In this document: positions 35,500-47,778 of the stretch, one piece after another
Layout: each line of letters begins with the position of its first letter
Position numbering within the stretch: the first letter of the stretch is position 1
NCBI GenBank assembly: GCA_007922195.1
Contig: ML681989.1
Span: forward strand, 50,095,893-50,159,892
DNA length: 64,000 bases
Source of the DNA: Podocnemis expansa
Taxonomy: Eukaryota; Chordata; Testudines; Podocnemididae
Direction: 5' to 3'
The notes under the pieces: generated by a model
Databases searched by the model: none
What the model was told of the DNA's origin: nothing
What the model saw: the letters and a program-made list of their open reading frames with translations, nothing else
Program-made: the position numbers and the translations under genes

Positions 35500-36491
35500 G
35501 TCATGTTGGGTGGTTAGGACTGCAGGGGGGGACTGGAGCCACAAGGAAGGTAGCAGTGGGGGCCAATAGTGAGCTTCTTTAGGGGGCCCCACAAAGTTGT
35601 TTGTGGCAGGGAAGCAGCTCCCAGCCTGTCAGCCAGCCTGCAAATAGCCACGGTAAGGGCTTTGAGGGGGGCTGCTGGGGGTTGTGGGGGGCAGGGGGTA
35701 TGTGTGTAGCAGAGGTGGGTGGGAGTAGATGTGTAGCAGAGGGTATGTAGCTGAGGTTGTGGGGTGCCTGTTTGATTGGGGGGGATGTAGCTGGGGGGGG
35801 GGTGAGCTGGGGGCTGGAGGCCTAGTTCTGGCCTCTGCAGTGATGGGAAGGTCCATCACAGGCAGCAGAGGGGTGGGGGAGGGGGAACAGGACCCACTGG
35901 GGTGGGAGGGAGCAGCAGTGGGGTGAGGATTTGCCTTGGGTGACAGGGAGCCACTGTGGAGAAGGGGGAAGTGGGTGTTGTGCCATTCTCCCCTGCCCTA
36001 CCTTCCCACTCGCCAGGTTCTCCCTGCGCCCCCCCCCCCACACAAAGCCACTCTTCTTCTCCCTTCCCCTCTCCTCTGTTGGCACCCTTGTGCTGTTCTC
36101 CACATGGCTGCCCTTGTCCTCTTTGGCCACCCCTGTCCAGGAATCGTGCTACCAGTTCCGGTCCCTCCCTGCAAGCAGAGCAGGTGCCAGCAGCCCCCTA
36201 CAATGCTTACCAGGCTTACTGGGTTGTGCCAGCCCTGCCTCTGCCCTGCTCTGCTCCCCACACTCACTCCTGCCACTGCAAATAACCCCTGACCTCCCCT
36301 GTCTTGCCATCCCTGCTCTGCTACCCCTACTACCCCACATAGCAGCTTTTCCGAACTACTGTGCCATGGTTCATAAATACTCATGTTATTTTCGGCTAAT
36401 CTGAATATTCATGAGTTTTTAATGATGGTGTGCCTTGAAAAATTTGAAGGTATCAAGGTGTGTCACAGCAGAGAAAAGGTTGGGAACCACT
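35500..36491. mobile_element. hAT element truncated at left, relative of 13242-14354
   Basis: The right end 'ggttgggaaccactg' and nearly all interior landmarks ('ggtccatcacaggcagcag', 'gatttgcc', 'ctccacatggctgccctt', 'gtgccatggttcat') match the 1.1-kb hAT at 13242. The left terminus is missing and a dispersed-repeat fragment abuts instead. It contains an extra GC-rich stretch at ~36135-36240 absent from the other copy. No ORF of note. Confidence 0.75.
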
Positions 36492-36566
36492 GGGCTAGTG
36501 AGTCCTGTATAGTCGCAAAACGCTGCCAGGTGTATTGCAACCCACAAAACATTGAGAAACACTGCC
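36492..36566. mobile_element. hAT MITE right-end fragment
   Basis: 'tcctgtatagtcgcaaaac' to 'attgagaaacactg' is the right half of the 'cagtggttctcaacc' hAT family (compare 18036-18214). Its left half is missing, and the larger hAT at 35500 abuts it, suggesting nested insertion. Confidence 0.65.
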
Positions 36567-36668
36567 CTGATAATTTTAGATTCACGTACTACAAAACACC
36601 AATCCTAGCCCATTATAAAACAGTCCTTGTTTAACCAATCAGACCCCACTACCTTAACTGATCTAAAT

Positions 36669-36994
36669 CAGGGGTCTCAAACTTGTGGCCTGTGGGCTGC
36701 ATACAGCCCCTAAAGTTATTTCCTGCAGCCCACAACAACACTTAGAATTTCTCAAATAATTGATAATGCAAAATTTAAAGTGTGTTTACTTACTTACTCT
36801 TTGTCTGGCTGATGATACCTCTCTTCTGAATGGAAGTAATCCTACTTAGTCTTGGCAATAGATATGTTACTCTTCCTTCCTTCATTTTGATTATACTTTG
36901 TATTGTTGTATGAAAAGGTTTCAGTGGTTCTGCCCTTGTGCTAATGTATTAGTCCTCATGCGGGCCTTGTGGTAATCTGAGTTTCAGACCCCAG
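36669..36994. mobile_element. hAT MITE with exact 8-bp TSD
   Basis: Left end 'caggggtctcaaacttgtgg', right end 'gagtttcagaccccag'. Flanked by atctaaat on both sides (exact). Longer than its sister at 6577-6768 (326 against 192 bp), with extra AT-rich sequence in the middle, so 6577 is probably a deletion derivative. Confidence 0.9.
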
Positions 36995-38996
36995 ATCTAA
37001 ATAATGCACACTTATTTATATAATAGAAACAATCAAAGAAACAGACAGAAATCATTCAGATACACAATAGAAAAGTGGGCACCATAAAGCTAGAACAATA
37101 AGCAGTGTAGATTTTATAACCACAACTGTTGATAAGCCATGCCTTTTCAGACAGAATGCTGTTAAGCAACGTTTTCTTTAAGTATCTGAAGATTTCTTTA
37201 TTTGATGGTGGTAGATACCATTAAGATAGCATCACCTTTTTAATAGCTTATTACATTGTTTTGAAGTAGTTTCAGGAATGTGACGATGTGACCACCTGCT
37301 ACTTAGATTATGGCTGCTTTCTCTCAAATGGCTGCTACCACTTAGCCCAAGAACATACCTAAGCTTATCCAAAAAAACACAAGGCCTCAGACCGTTTGTT
37401 GGTTATGCAGGAAAAAGCCATACTATAGATTCAGTTAACAAATATTTTAGCCTATATAGCTTATTTTTTTACATAGAATAGGAATAAGCTATGCCAGGAC
37501 AATGTGTATAAACTGCATCTCCACTGCATCTTTCTAGTGTAAGTTAGGCCAATACCAACAAAAACCCATGGTAGAAATATATCCCAGAAGTGGAAATCTT
37601 CCTATGTGAAAAGTATTATGTAGTTAAGCCCTGGACACATCACTCTTGCAGATCTGTATATCATATATAAATATACAAATTATGGCTCTCACACAGAAAA
37701 AATTAATATAAATAAAGGTGAAGGTGCAAATGGAAAAAAAAGGAGAAAAAGAGTTCTGTCAAAAGCAGAGTGGATGCCTTCCCTCTGCCTCAGTCAGAAG
37801 TGTCTCTGACTCGTCATTCTACAGATGACTCTGAGCTGCAGTCAGACATTACAGCATAACCGTCTGCTACAGGGAGCTGAAAGCAACTGCCTTGTCCCTG
37901 CTGGGTCTCATGCACTGTTTAGTTCCTGTGGTGCCGTTGTCAAATACCAAGAATCAACGTGATAAAGAGAAGCAATCTGAACAAACAAGAAGGCAGTAGA
38001 GGGACCATCTTAGAGCCCAAGCATCAAGGATCATATCAACCAACAGAAAACCCACAGGACAGGGTACGGGAGGAAAGAAAACTTGGCAGGCAGACTGGCA
38101 ACACCCTGCCACAGAAGAGACAGAGCTTTGCCCTCAGAATCTCGGAAAGCACAAGAGACATTATTGTCAGCAGACAGGCCCTGCATCTCCTCTCTTCCTG
38201 TGCCTATTCCAGCTTTCAGCAGAATGGCTCCAATTCAGCCACAGCTTTCCTCTGCTGCTCCTCCCCTTGGCTATTCTCTTAAATATAGGATCTCCTCTGC
38301 TGCATTAACTTTTCAACCAATTTACCACTGCTGGCTAAGGGAGACAATATATTTCCCTCTGGCTCCAGGTCTCACACTCCTTCTGCCCATTCTGCATACA
38401 TGGCTCCTCAGGTTGTTGGAGGGTCCTCTCAGGGTCCCACAACAGGAAAATATGAAATAGCAAAGGTTCATAAGCCACCCACAGATCCAAAAGGTCCTTT
38501 CCTGCTGGTTTGAACAAACAAATTCAAATGTCATCCATGCTGGCTTGTAGCCGATTAGCCCTCTGAGGAAAATAAATGAATCTCATGCAGATTACAGTAT
38601 GGGGTGAAAAGAGACTTTACCCACTGAGAAGACCTGCCTGCTCTTTATGAAAACTAAAGATCCTTTGTTTCTTTCTGTAATAGCAGGAGGCTTGCTGCTG
38701 TACTGCTTGGCCAAAATTTCTCCTCTCCCCTCATCCAACTCAACCACAGTTCTCTCTTGTAATGATTATCCCTCTAACTGGTGTCCTTGATGGCTATATC
38801 ATATCTGTAAGTCACATTTTTAATGCACATAGGGAAGAAAGATGCTTCATAAATGAAAAATATCATTTTATTGCATTAATTGTTATGCTCCAGAAATCAT
38901 ATTATTCTGGGGAATACAAATCAGAAATTTTGACACCCTGAGGCCTTGTCTTTACTAAAGAAATTTTGCAAATATTTCCAAATGGATAACAGCAGT
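36995..38996. other. No gene recognised
   Basis: Overlapping frames at 37959-38460 (up to 125 codons, plus strand) are the longest here. They lack a known domain and the two frames overlap, so I do not call a gene. No repeat ends found. Confidence 0.45.
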
Positions 38997-39070
38997 TCAA
39001 ATCAAATCAAATCATAGGGCTGGAAGGGACCTCGTGAGATCATCGAGTCCAACAGTTCTATCCTAATGCT
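38997..39070 (-). mobile_element. CR1 LINE extreme 3' fragment
   Basis: 'aatcatagggctggaaggg' and 'acctcgtgagatcatcgagt' followed by 'ccaacagttct' is the CR1 3' terminus on the minus strand, about 70 bp. Confidence 0.75.
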
Positions 39071-39139
39071 GATAGCCAAGTTGCTGCTGTTATTTTTAAA
39101 GCATCATGTCATATAACCCTACTCAGAATATTTCTAATC

Positions 39140-39478
39140 CAGAGGCATAGTCCCCAGTGGGTCTAGGTGGGTCAGAGCCCACCCATACAGACAGCCCCAA
39201 AGTCTGTTCACCTTGGCCCCCGGCAGCAGTGCAAATTTCACCACTGCAGCTGAGAGGCCACCCATCAGCAGGCAACCATGAGTGTGGGCAGGGGGACCAG
39301 GAACAGAACCTCTGCTTTACTCATGGCCAGAGCTGCAAAGTTTGCACTGGTGCTGGCCCAGGCATGGTGGTTCTCCACATCCCTGGCAGGGAGGACAAGG
39401 GAGGGGGGCTGCCCTTGGCTGGGCCCACCCAGTACTTGCAGGGTCCCAGCCAGAAAAAAGGGGCTGACTAGGCCACTG
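39140..39478. mobile_element. hAT non-autonomous element with exact TSD
   Basis: Left end 'cagaggcatagtcccc', right end 'tgactaggccactg', an inverted pair with a few changes. Flanked by ttctaatc on both sides (exact 8 bp). Length 339 bp. The GC-rich interior gives three overlapping chance frames. Confidence 0.9.
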
Positions 39479-41234
39479 TTCTAATCTAAACAAAGCTTAA
39501 AATGAAAGTGGCAGCCACCTTCCCCATTCACAGTAGGCCTCCCAATATTGCTACTGCTGGTGGAGCTAACTGGCGTTAGCAATAGTGGGAAGCTTTGGTC
39601 AAAATGTGCATTCTGTAGACAGAGCAAGTGTGTTTTTAAGTATAGAGCTGTTTAATTACTAATAAAGGAACAAACCCCTTAAACATCCTGCTTTTCATTT
39701 GCTGAAGAAAGAAAACCAACTGCATTCAAATTAATAGTGCCCAAAAGCTTTTTTTTTTTAAGTCATTGCACATAAAGGAAATAAAATACTCGACCTGAGA
39801 AGGAGCTTAATATTCTCTTTGCATATTCCTAACAAATCAATGAATGTTTTAAAAATGCCAGTGCACATCTGTGTGTTTGTCTCATTGCTACATTTTTTTT
39901 TTCTTTTTTTGTCTTGAAACTGAGCACATTCTGTTTATCATTCTGCTGAGTAACGTTCCTGGTACCTAGTGCAAAACAAACATCAGGTGCTGAAGTGCTG
40001 ACATGGTAATGGAATGCTGGTGCTTCCAAAGGAAGTTTCACAGTTCCGCTGCAATACACAATCTGCAATGGAATGCAGAAGGGAAGATCTCAGACATGCG
40101 GCAATAATTCTCTTATTCTGTCTACTGATAGAAATTTTTTGTCTGAGGTTTCTTGCTAAGTGAAACTGGTGTGTGCTTAAAGTTAGTTTCCCGAAGCCTT
40201 GTGTAGGCAGCTAAATGAATGTGGCTTATTTTCAAAGCTCCGGCTGAAACTATTGATTTAATGAGAAAGCACAAGGCCTGTTGTCTCTGTGCACACCCAG
40301 GGCACGCCTGGGGCTTGATCCAAAGCTTCTTGAAGAGCCTTTCAGTTGATTGCAGTTGGATTTGGATCATGCTCATTTTGCTAAGGGGCTGGAGAGGGGA
40401 GAAGAGACGGTGCAGCCATGGCCCAGCACCACAGAAGAGCAGGTTGCATCATTGGGGAGGATGATGCATCCTGGGATCCTCCCTGTGCCATAAGGAGCTC
40501 TGGGAAGGACAGTGCTTCCCCAACCATTCCCCCACAGCAAGGCAGCTCCATATTGCCCCTTATTCTGGGCTCTGACCGTGGCACAGTTTAGCACTCAGAA
40601 GTCAGGAAATGCCAAAGGCAAGGTTGCATACATAACCTTAACTATGGCCCTTGTGTGTGTCGATTTTAACACAGATTTTATTTACACAAATCACAAACTT
40701 TTTTCACAGATAATACCCTATAATATTATATCGCAATACTATGTGGACATGAGGTATTTTACAAGCACTCCAGGACTGAACTGATAAGGAGTTGTTTGCA
40801 TTGGTACTGGGCACACCAAAATCCTTTCAGGTTGATACACTATTGGAGTGCATTTTAAGATATGAGCTGAGGAATCTGCACTACCACTGCCAGCTCTGAG
40901 GATAAATAGAGGATAAGTCTCTATGGCTGCCAATCTGGCATCTTTCACAAGTAATAAATTCACTCAAAGCTTTTGTGCAAACAATCAGAGTTGTTTGCAA
41001 CTATGTTGAAGGAATTAGCTTTTCAGATTCTGCTGGAATTATTACATAGAGGCCCTACTTCCAGAGCTGCACAAAATGCTATGTTCAAAAGCAACCTTTG
41101 TGAGTTTTCTGCCAGCTAGATAGACTACCATGGAAAAGTTGGTAGGCTTTATTGATAAAAGGGTGGAATTTTCCAAGTGACATAGGACCATGCATCCTAT
41201 TGACTTTAATTAGACTTGTTCTTCTAAGTCATTT
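39479..41234. other. No gene recognised
   Basis: Mixed sequence with small frames on both strands at 40219-40594 that look like chance translation of GC-richer DNA. Confidence 0.45.
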
Positions 41235-41530
41235 ACTGTATCTGTAAAACAAACAAGGGAGTCTGTGGCAGTTAAAACTAACAAATTTATTTATCGCATG
41301 AGCTTTCATGGGAGAAAATCCCAGCTCATCACATGTTTTGAAGATGGTGGAACTTACAGAATGGGAGGAAATAAATGGAAGGGAGTGTAAGTCATGGGAA
41401 CAGGTCAGACTGTTACAGCAAATGAAAACAGTTGTAAAGATTCAAACTCTGGGGAACAGCATACAGAAGAAGATGAAGTCAAATTACCTCTTGCAATGAG
41501 AGAAAAATCCAATGTCCCTATTAAGTCCTG
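41235..41530 (+). repeat. Dispersed repeat, longest plus copy with tail
   Basis: Runs from 'acaaacaagggagtctgtgg' through 'gcatgagctttcatgggaga' and 'ggaggaaataaatgg' to the tail 'aaatccaatgtccctatt'. It defines the family order: head, hammerhead-like segment (on the opposite strand), body, tail. The core here is altered (complement reads gtgatga instead of ctgatga). The tail continues 'aagtcctgaagcaatgc' where the relic at 29-481 instead continues into coding sequence. Confidence 0.8.
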
Positions 41531-41585
41531 AAGCAATGCAACCAAATTTGGAAATTTACTTTATCTGTATGATGATCTGGGCCTA

Positions 41586-41863
41586 TAAGGGTGTCTCTAT
41601 GCTGCAGTGAGGCACCTGAGGCTGGCCCGTGCCAGTTCACTTGGGCTTGCGGGGCTCAGACTAAAAGGCTGTTAAATGACTGTGTAGGTATTTGGGTTCT
41701 GACTACAGCCTGAGCTCTGGGACCCTCACATCTCTCTGGATCCTACAGTACAGGCTTCACCCAGAGCCCAAACATCTACAAAGCTATTAAACAGCCCTGC
41801 GAGCCTGAGTTGGCTGGCATGAGCCAGCAACAGGTGTCTAGTTGCAGTGTAGGCTCACCCTTA
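41586..41863. mobile_element. Tc1/mariner-like MITE with TA duplication
   Basis: A 278-bp unit with ends 'taagggtgtctctatgctgc' and 'gcagtgtaggctcaccctta', flanked by ta on both sides, so 'cctataagggtg' occurs as an exact inverted repeat at the two edges. Non-coding. Confidence 0.8.
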
Positions 41864-42186
41864 TAGGAGCACCTCATCAAAGGTATTTAGGCACATAGCT
41901 CCCATTGATTTCAATAGGATCTAGGCGCCCAAATATTTTGGAGATCTGGGCCTTAGCACTTTTGAAAATCCCACCTCATATTAATGTATGGGGAGAAGAG
42001 ATTGGAAACAAACATTACACGGAGGTTGTGAACCTGTGGAACAGGAAAGATAGTATGTTTCCAAAGGGATAAGACAGGAAGCAAGAGAATAGGGCTGTGG
42101 AGGTTAAAATGAGGAATTTAGTTCTTACCAGGCTGAGCTTGAGTTGGCAGCACACCGTGCAGAAGAAGATGTCTCAGAGACTTTTA

Positions 42187-42518
42187 GGGTGTGTTCACAC
42201 AGCAGTCTTATTTTGAAACAACAGAGGTTGTTTCAAAATAGGAAACGCCATGTTCACATGACGTACCGTTGTTTCGAAACAACTTAAACCCCATTTGGTG
42301 ATGAAACAATCCCGTCAGAACATGTTATTTCGAAACGACGGTGACTTGTTTTGAAATAACTGTTGTCCAAACATGCTATTTCGCTTTGAGCTTTTTTCCT
42401 TAATTCAAATTACATTTTCTTAATTTGGATTAATTTATTTCAAAATAATGCCTTATTTTGATACAAGTTGTTTCTAAAAAACTTGTATTGAAATAACCCC
42501 CTGTGTGTGAATGTAGCC
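42187..42518. mobile_element. Palindromic MITE with TTA duplication, sister of 29329
   Basis: Starts 'gggtgtgttcacacagc' and ends 'tgtgtgtgaatgtagcc', flanked by tta on both sides. The interior uses 'tgtttcgaaacaa' and 'tatttcgaaac' words. 332 bp. Confidence 0.85.
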
Positions 42519-43177
42519 TTAGAGAGCAAGGAGACTGAATGGAAGTGGAGAAGTAGATCCCTAAGTCGTCAATATAAATGGTACTTGAAACAGATAAAGC
42601 TACCCCGGAACAAAGTGTATAGGGAGGAGAGAAGAGGGATAACAGTGGTGTTCTGAGAGATGCTGACAGTAGGGAATAAAAATGTCTCCAAAGGAGATCA
42701 TGCAGGAGTCAACGGAGAAGAGAGAAACCAGGAAAGCACAGTCTCTAAAGCACATAGAAAGAAGTGATCAAAGTCAGGCAGCACACTGGGAAGGATGAGA
42801 ATGGACAAAAGGCTTTGGCGTGTGCCAAACACAACAACTTGGTCACTAGGTGCAGCTTCTCTTATCCCACACTTGTATATCTAGTTTGTAAACTTCTCAG
42901 TGTGAGGACTTTGTTTTCCTTCTTGTCTGTAGTGTCAAACAAATAAACTTTTGCAACTGTATGAATAACAATACCTTATTAATTATACACACACACACAC
43001 ATATACACGCACACAGAAACACATACATGTATATATGTGGAGCATGTGAGACAGACAGTATTCATTTAATAAACTACAGAGCCATGTGAAACATTCACAA
43101 TATTGGCAGCCCCAAAAGTCAAAGAATCATGACAGACCCCAAAAAATCATGAGATTGTCCTAAAAAAACGAAGCATT

Positions 43178-43179
<2 letters not shown>
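42519..43179. other. No gene recognised
   Basis: Contains an (ac)n run at ~42987-43006 and otherwise nothing I recognise. Confidence 0.5.
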
Positions 43180-43236
<57 letters not shown>

Positions 43237-43253
43237 AAAAGAAAGAAAGAAAG
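43180..43253. repeat. (GAAA)n microsatellite
   Basis: About 18 units of gaaa with one longer A run. Minus-strand frames with SFFLSFFLS repeats are translations of this tract. Confidence 0.97.
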
Positions 43254-44549
43254 CTTTTTGTCTCATTTCTGGTTTTTGAGTTTCCCTGACTATCCCAAAA
43301 ATGAATGTGACAGTTACAGGGTAAAAAGTCAACTGCAAAGGCACACAATATACATATACAAATATGCAGGCTACAGATCCCCCAAGAACCTTCTCCTGAA
43401 CTTTCCACACTGCCACCCCTCCTCTCCACAACTGCTCAGAGCTCTCCCCTGCATGCCTGCTCCCTGGTCTCCTTCTGATTCCATGGTTCCTTTCCTCACA
43501 GTTTCCATTAGCATGCTCCAGTGGCCCCCAATTTGCTTGGCCACCACACCTATGTATTAAGAACTGTACTCAGTTTAGAGCTCATTCTAAACCTGCTCCT
43601 AAAATCTAGTGCAGGAGGTTGCAAGCAAATCCCATGATTCAGCAAAGCTATAAGCTTCAGTAACACTTAAGCACATGCTTAAGTGCTTTGCAGAATCTGG
43701 CCCAATTTCCTGCCAGTGGTGTACCGAGTAGGGAGGCCATGGCCCCAAGCACCAGGCTTGGGGAGTGGGGTGGCACTAGTTTTGGGGGCTGCCAGCCAGG
43801 AGCCATGTTCTGCTGTTGCAGAGGCCCATGTGACCCAGTGTGCCAACCTGACACCAGTTCAAGCTGGCTGGCAGCCAAAGTCTCCTTTTGCGTCATAGGG
43901 GAGGGACAAACATCCTCCTATTCCCTCTGCCCCTGCACTGGGGGCAATCAGGGAGCCATGGAAATGAAAGCCTACCTACCACACCTGCCACTAGGCAGCC
44001 CAGGGACATCTGCCCCGTCACTCCTCCTGCCAACCATCTATACTAGCCACTACTGTGAGAGGGAGCCAGAAACAAGCCAACAGATGTGGGGGAGAGCAAG
44101 AAACAGACCCACAGACTCCCCATTCCCCCACAGAGCACATCTGCTCTTGCCAGTGACCAAGAGAGAGAAAACAAAAGGAACGATTGGCCCCCAGGCTCTG
44201 GAGACTCACAGTGTGCCACTATTTCCTGGTATGTTACAATTGCCCAACAAACTCCATCTCTTAATTTTCTATATAAATATAGACATGGAGAGAATGGATG
44301 GGAGAATAAAGCTTTCGTAAGTCTGGAGTGACGGCTTTACTCACGTGATAAGATATTGAATCTTAAAGCTGAAATTGGTGCAATTTCAGCTGAACTTTAT
44401 GAGCCTGTGAAACCAGAAGGATGATGTTAGTGTGTGAATTTTGTCCATATAATTACATGACAAGTACCATTTTTGCAGTAGTTCTTCATTTCATATTTTA
44501 CATTACTTGCAGCCAAGTGGATATTAGGCACTACTTCTACACTTTTAAA
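43254..44549. other. No gene recognised; possible hAT-like start at 43714
   Basis: 'cagtggtgtaccgagtaggg' at 43714 resembles a hAT left end, but I could not find a matching right end or duplication. The 210-codon plus frame at 43688-44320 overlaps this and shows no domain (proline-, glycine- and cysteine-rich start, then low complexity). I regard it as chance. Confidence 0.4.
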
Positions 44550-44630
44550 GACTAATGTCTCATAAGAGAAATAAACTTGTTAGTCTTTAAAAGTGCCACT
44601 GGACTCCTTGTTTGTTTTACTCCTACGACG
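44550..44630 (-). repeat. Dispersed repeat fragment (minus)
   Basis: 'gttagtctttaaaagtgcca' and 'ctggactccttgtttgtttt' identify the family. Only the head segment is present. Confidence 0.75.
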
Positions 44631-45349
44631 GCTGCAAAGATACATCCTTACACTCTTCTACCTAGTTTTAGGGATCACCAGATGATATATAGAGATGTGG
44701 GCCACTGGGGTCTGGAATGTGTACTTGGCTTCGATTTAAACTGTGTCAAATTCCCATCAAACTGCAACATGCAGCCATGTTGGCTTTCTTGTTCCAGTTG
44801 ATACATTCTGCACTTTCAGTAAAGTTGGACTCTTAATGGTATAGATTTTGTATGACAGAATTTGTCCAGGCGCAGCGCTGGCTCCGGGCTTACAGGGCTC
44901 AAGCCCTGAGTCCCAGTGCCCAAGCCCCAGGTCTGCCGCCAGGCCGCCTGCAGCCGTGGCTGCACACAAGCCCCAAGTCCCAGAGCACTGAGCCTCAGGT
45001 CTTTTCCCAGGCCAGCAGCACTCATCTACTGTCTTGAAATTCATTTACTGTGTTTTGCTGTAGAATATCATGCCATTCATAGTTTGAAACAAAAAGAAAA
45101 GAAAGATCATTTGTTACCCCCTAAACTTTTGTTCATTTTGCAGACAGCTAATAATTTTGCCATTGTTCTGACCTTCTGGGCAGCTGGCATTGCTTTCTAA
45201 GTTTAGAGAAGCACTGAATCTAAAATGTCTTTTGAAAACAGTAGGGGGAACTATGTATCTAACACAAAGCAAGTCTCAGAGGTTGCAATCTCCTCACAAG
45301 GGCTCAGTGACTACACCACTGGCTCTCAAGCCTTCTGATTCTAAGATCC
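44631..45349. other. No gene recognised; GC-rich patch
   Basis: A GC-rich patch at ~44866-45012 ('aagccctgagtcccagtgcc' style repeats) is probably another GC-rich DNA-transposon derivative, but the ends are not clear. Confidence 0.4.
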
Positions 45350-45440
45350 AAAGGGGTAGCAGTGTTAGTCTAGTTCAATAAAACAAACAAGGAGTCCTGT
45401 GGCACTTAAAGACTAACAAATTTATTTTTATTTTTTTTGC
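45350..45440 (+). repeat. Dispersed repeat fragment (plus)
   Basis: 'ggggtagcagtgttagtcta' then 'acaaggagtcctgtggcact' and 'gactaacaaatttatttt'. It stops before the hammerhead-like segment. Confidence 0.8.
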
Positions 45441-47507
45441 ATTTCTGATTCGAGGATCCCTCAGTTGAAGTTAAACCCTACCTCTGCTCACAACAGGTGC
45501 AGGTTATTTTTCCAAAGTTCCTTTTTCTTTTTAAGACCTACTATAGGGCATGTCTTTTCTTGCCTACACTACATCATTAATAGAAGTCATATTTTCAACT
45601 TGGATAATATTCTAAGAAAAAATTAATGTGGCAACAGCAGTTCTGAAGAATTAGCTTAGCCATGATTTAAAATATATAATATGTGTGACTGAAACTGCCA
45701 CTTCAGGAACCAGTTCCTTTTTTTAATGAGGGCCGCAACTAAACTAGTTTCTGCCATCACCACTGGAGAGAGATTGTGCCTTATCAATAAAAACAGGGGC
45801 TTAGGGGGTCAAACCACATTTCCTAGCCCTAGCATTGCTCCAGATTCACTATGCGAGGATGAGCTAGTTACTTAGGAACATTTCTGAATGCCTTTGCTGA
45901 CACTGATCACCTGTTGTTCCTTCCAACAGGGACTCAGTGTAAATTAGAACACTCCACGGATTTGCACAGCAGGTGTAGTCAGGGGTACCAAGAGCTCAGT
46001 TTTGGGACTCTGTCCCCATACCTTTATCCAAAACAGGCAGAACCTTCTGCCCTTCAAGGCATGCTAGAAAATCCATCTCTCCTCCTAGGCTTTTGGTGAG
46101 AAGGGAGAACTATGAACAGAAGAGGAAAGAGGGGTGGGGGGAAGGTTGGAAGAGATTAATTATGTGGGGCTTGGGAGGTTTATTGTTGCTTGTTTTAGTC
46201 TAGCCCATTGTTGGTTAGGTCAGTGACTAAAAGAGTTTTAAATGTCAATGACCACCCGCAGCACTAAATATTGTCAAAAGCTCCTAGTGCCACAAACAGG
46301 ATTATTTATATTTGTGTATAAACTGAAATAAATACAAACATACCACACTGACTGCAATGGCCAAGCAGACTTACAGACCACCCCAGGCTTGCAAACATGT
46401 GCACATGTGAGTAATTTTGCATGTGTGTGAGGGGCTGGCCTGGTTCCCATTAAAGGCAACAGAAAACTGCTGTGGATTTCACTGGCCAAGGCTGTCATAA
46501 ACTCAAGGGGCTAGATTGTGTGGTGATGCCACCAAAAAGTGCAGTGCATACAGGCACCGTCATCTTTGCGCCCTGGAGATTGGTGAAGGGTGGGAGTGGA
46601 ACCAGTCCCCATGTGTAATTTACACAGCAGAGGTGTGCTCTAAGTTAAAGCAGCCCTCCTGGGGACAATGCTGAGATCTTGAATGCCACTTGTGGCATGT
46701 GTGTCTGCCACCCTCCTGCTTGGCACACACATTAGAGTGCCTGCATACAGCACCCTACAGCTGTCTTATGTACTGTCAGCAATGGAGGAATTTCCTTCCC
46801 CCCACCTCCCCAGGCCAACTGGCTGCAAAGCATTTATGGCCCCTATCTGACAATGCAGCCATGCAGGGAGGCCATAGTGGAGGGCAGAATTCCTCCCAAA
46901 AATATTAGTCTCACACATAAAAGTTAGTCATGAGAATAAATCTTTACAAGATCAGAGCCCTGTTGTGGAAATCAGCACAACAGGTAGCTGTCCAATTCCC
47001 AGTGATCAATCTGTCTTCAGATTTTAGGTAGGAAGCTGAAGCCACAAAGAGATTTGTATGGGATGGGGCAAGGGTCTTCTCAAAAAAGGGCACTAAACTC
47101 TGCCATTTGCTTCCTCTCTGATCTGACAGAGCCAGGTTTTGTTGAACATTCTGGGAAGGATGTGAGACTTGTCAATTCTCCCAGGCTTTCCTGAGGGTGT
47201 GTGCTAAATAAAAAAAGCCTAATGGACTGAGAAATATTTTAATATCAGTTTGTCACAATACATTCAGTCAGATTAACTCCCCATAATGATTTGGAGGGCC
47301 TTCTGTACTATATATGAATTTTATCTAAGATTATGAATTCTATTTCTCTTTAGCAAGATGCAAATTCCATTTTGAATTCACAGCTTTTGTCTTCCCTGTG
47401 GTCTCTTTGCCTCTGTGTTGGGCTGAGAATCCAAAGCCTGGTGGCAAAAGCAAACTGTTGACTTAAAGTACTCAGCCATTGAAATGGAAAAGCTGTTAAC
47501 AATAGGT
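45441..47507. other. No gene recognised
   Basis: Ordinary sequence with small frames only (45914-46099, 46690-46908, 47350-47589). No repeat ends found. Confidence 0.5.
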
Positions 47508-47645
47508 CTTCGAAGCATCTGAGGAAGTGGGATCTTCTCCCACAAAAGCTCATGCAAAAAACAAATCTGTTAGTCTTAAAATGCCACACAACTGCTTGTT
47601 GTTTTTTTACTGGACTAGACTAACACGGCTATCCCTTTGGAAATT
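47508..47645 (-). repeat. Dispersed repeat with altered hammerhead-like core
   Basis: Core CTGAGGA (47519-47525) with an intact stem agtggga/tcccac, but the following box reads CAAAA rather than GAAA. The family head 'ctagactaacacggctatcc' follows, about as expected. Confidence 0.8.
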
Positions 47646-47778
47646 AACAATAGGCTGTCTCCCAACTACTGGAACTGATTTAGTTGAGGAGAGATCACCT
47701 TGGTGATGAAGTCATCTGGCAGGGGTTTGTGCCCATTGGAAAAGCCAGCAAGGATGTCACCTGACAGAAGTAGCTAAA

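Noticed and set aside
37959..38460. Two overlapping plus-strand frames (107 and 125 codons)
   Set aside because: No recognisable domain and no splice or promoter context. The two frames overlap each other, as expected by chance.
43147..43431. Minus-strand frames with SFFLSFFLS repeats
   Set aside because: Translation of the (GAAA)n microsatellite.
43688..44320. 210-codon plus-strand frame
   Set aside because: No domain, overlaps a hAT-like start, and composition changes along its length. Overlapping frames exist on both strands.
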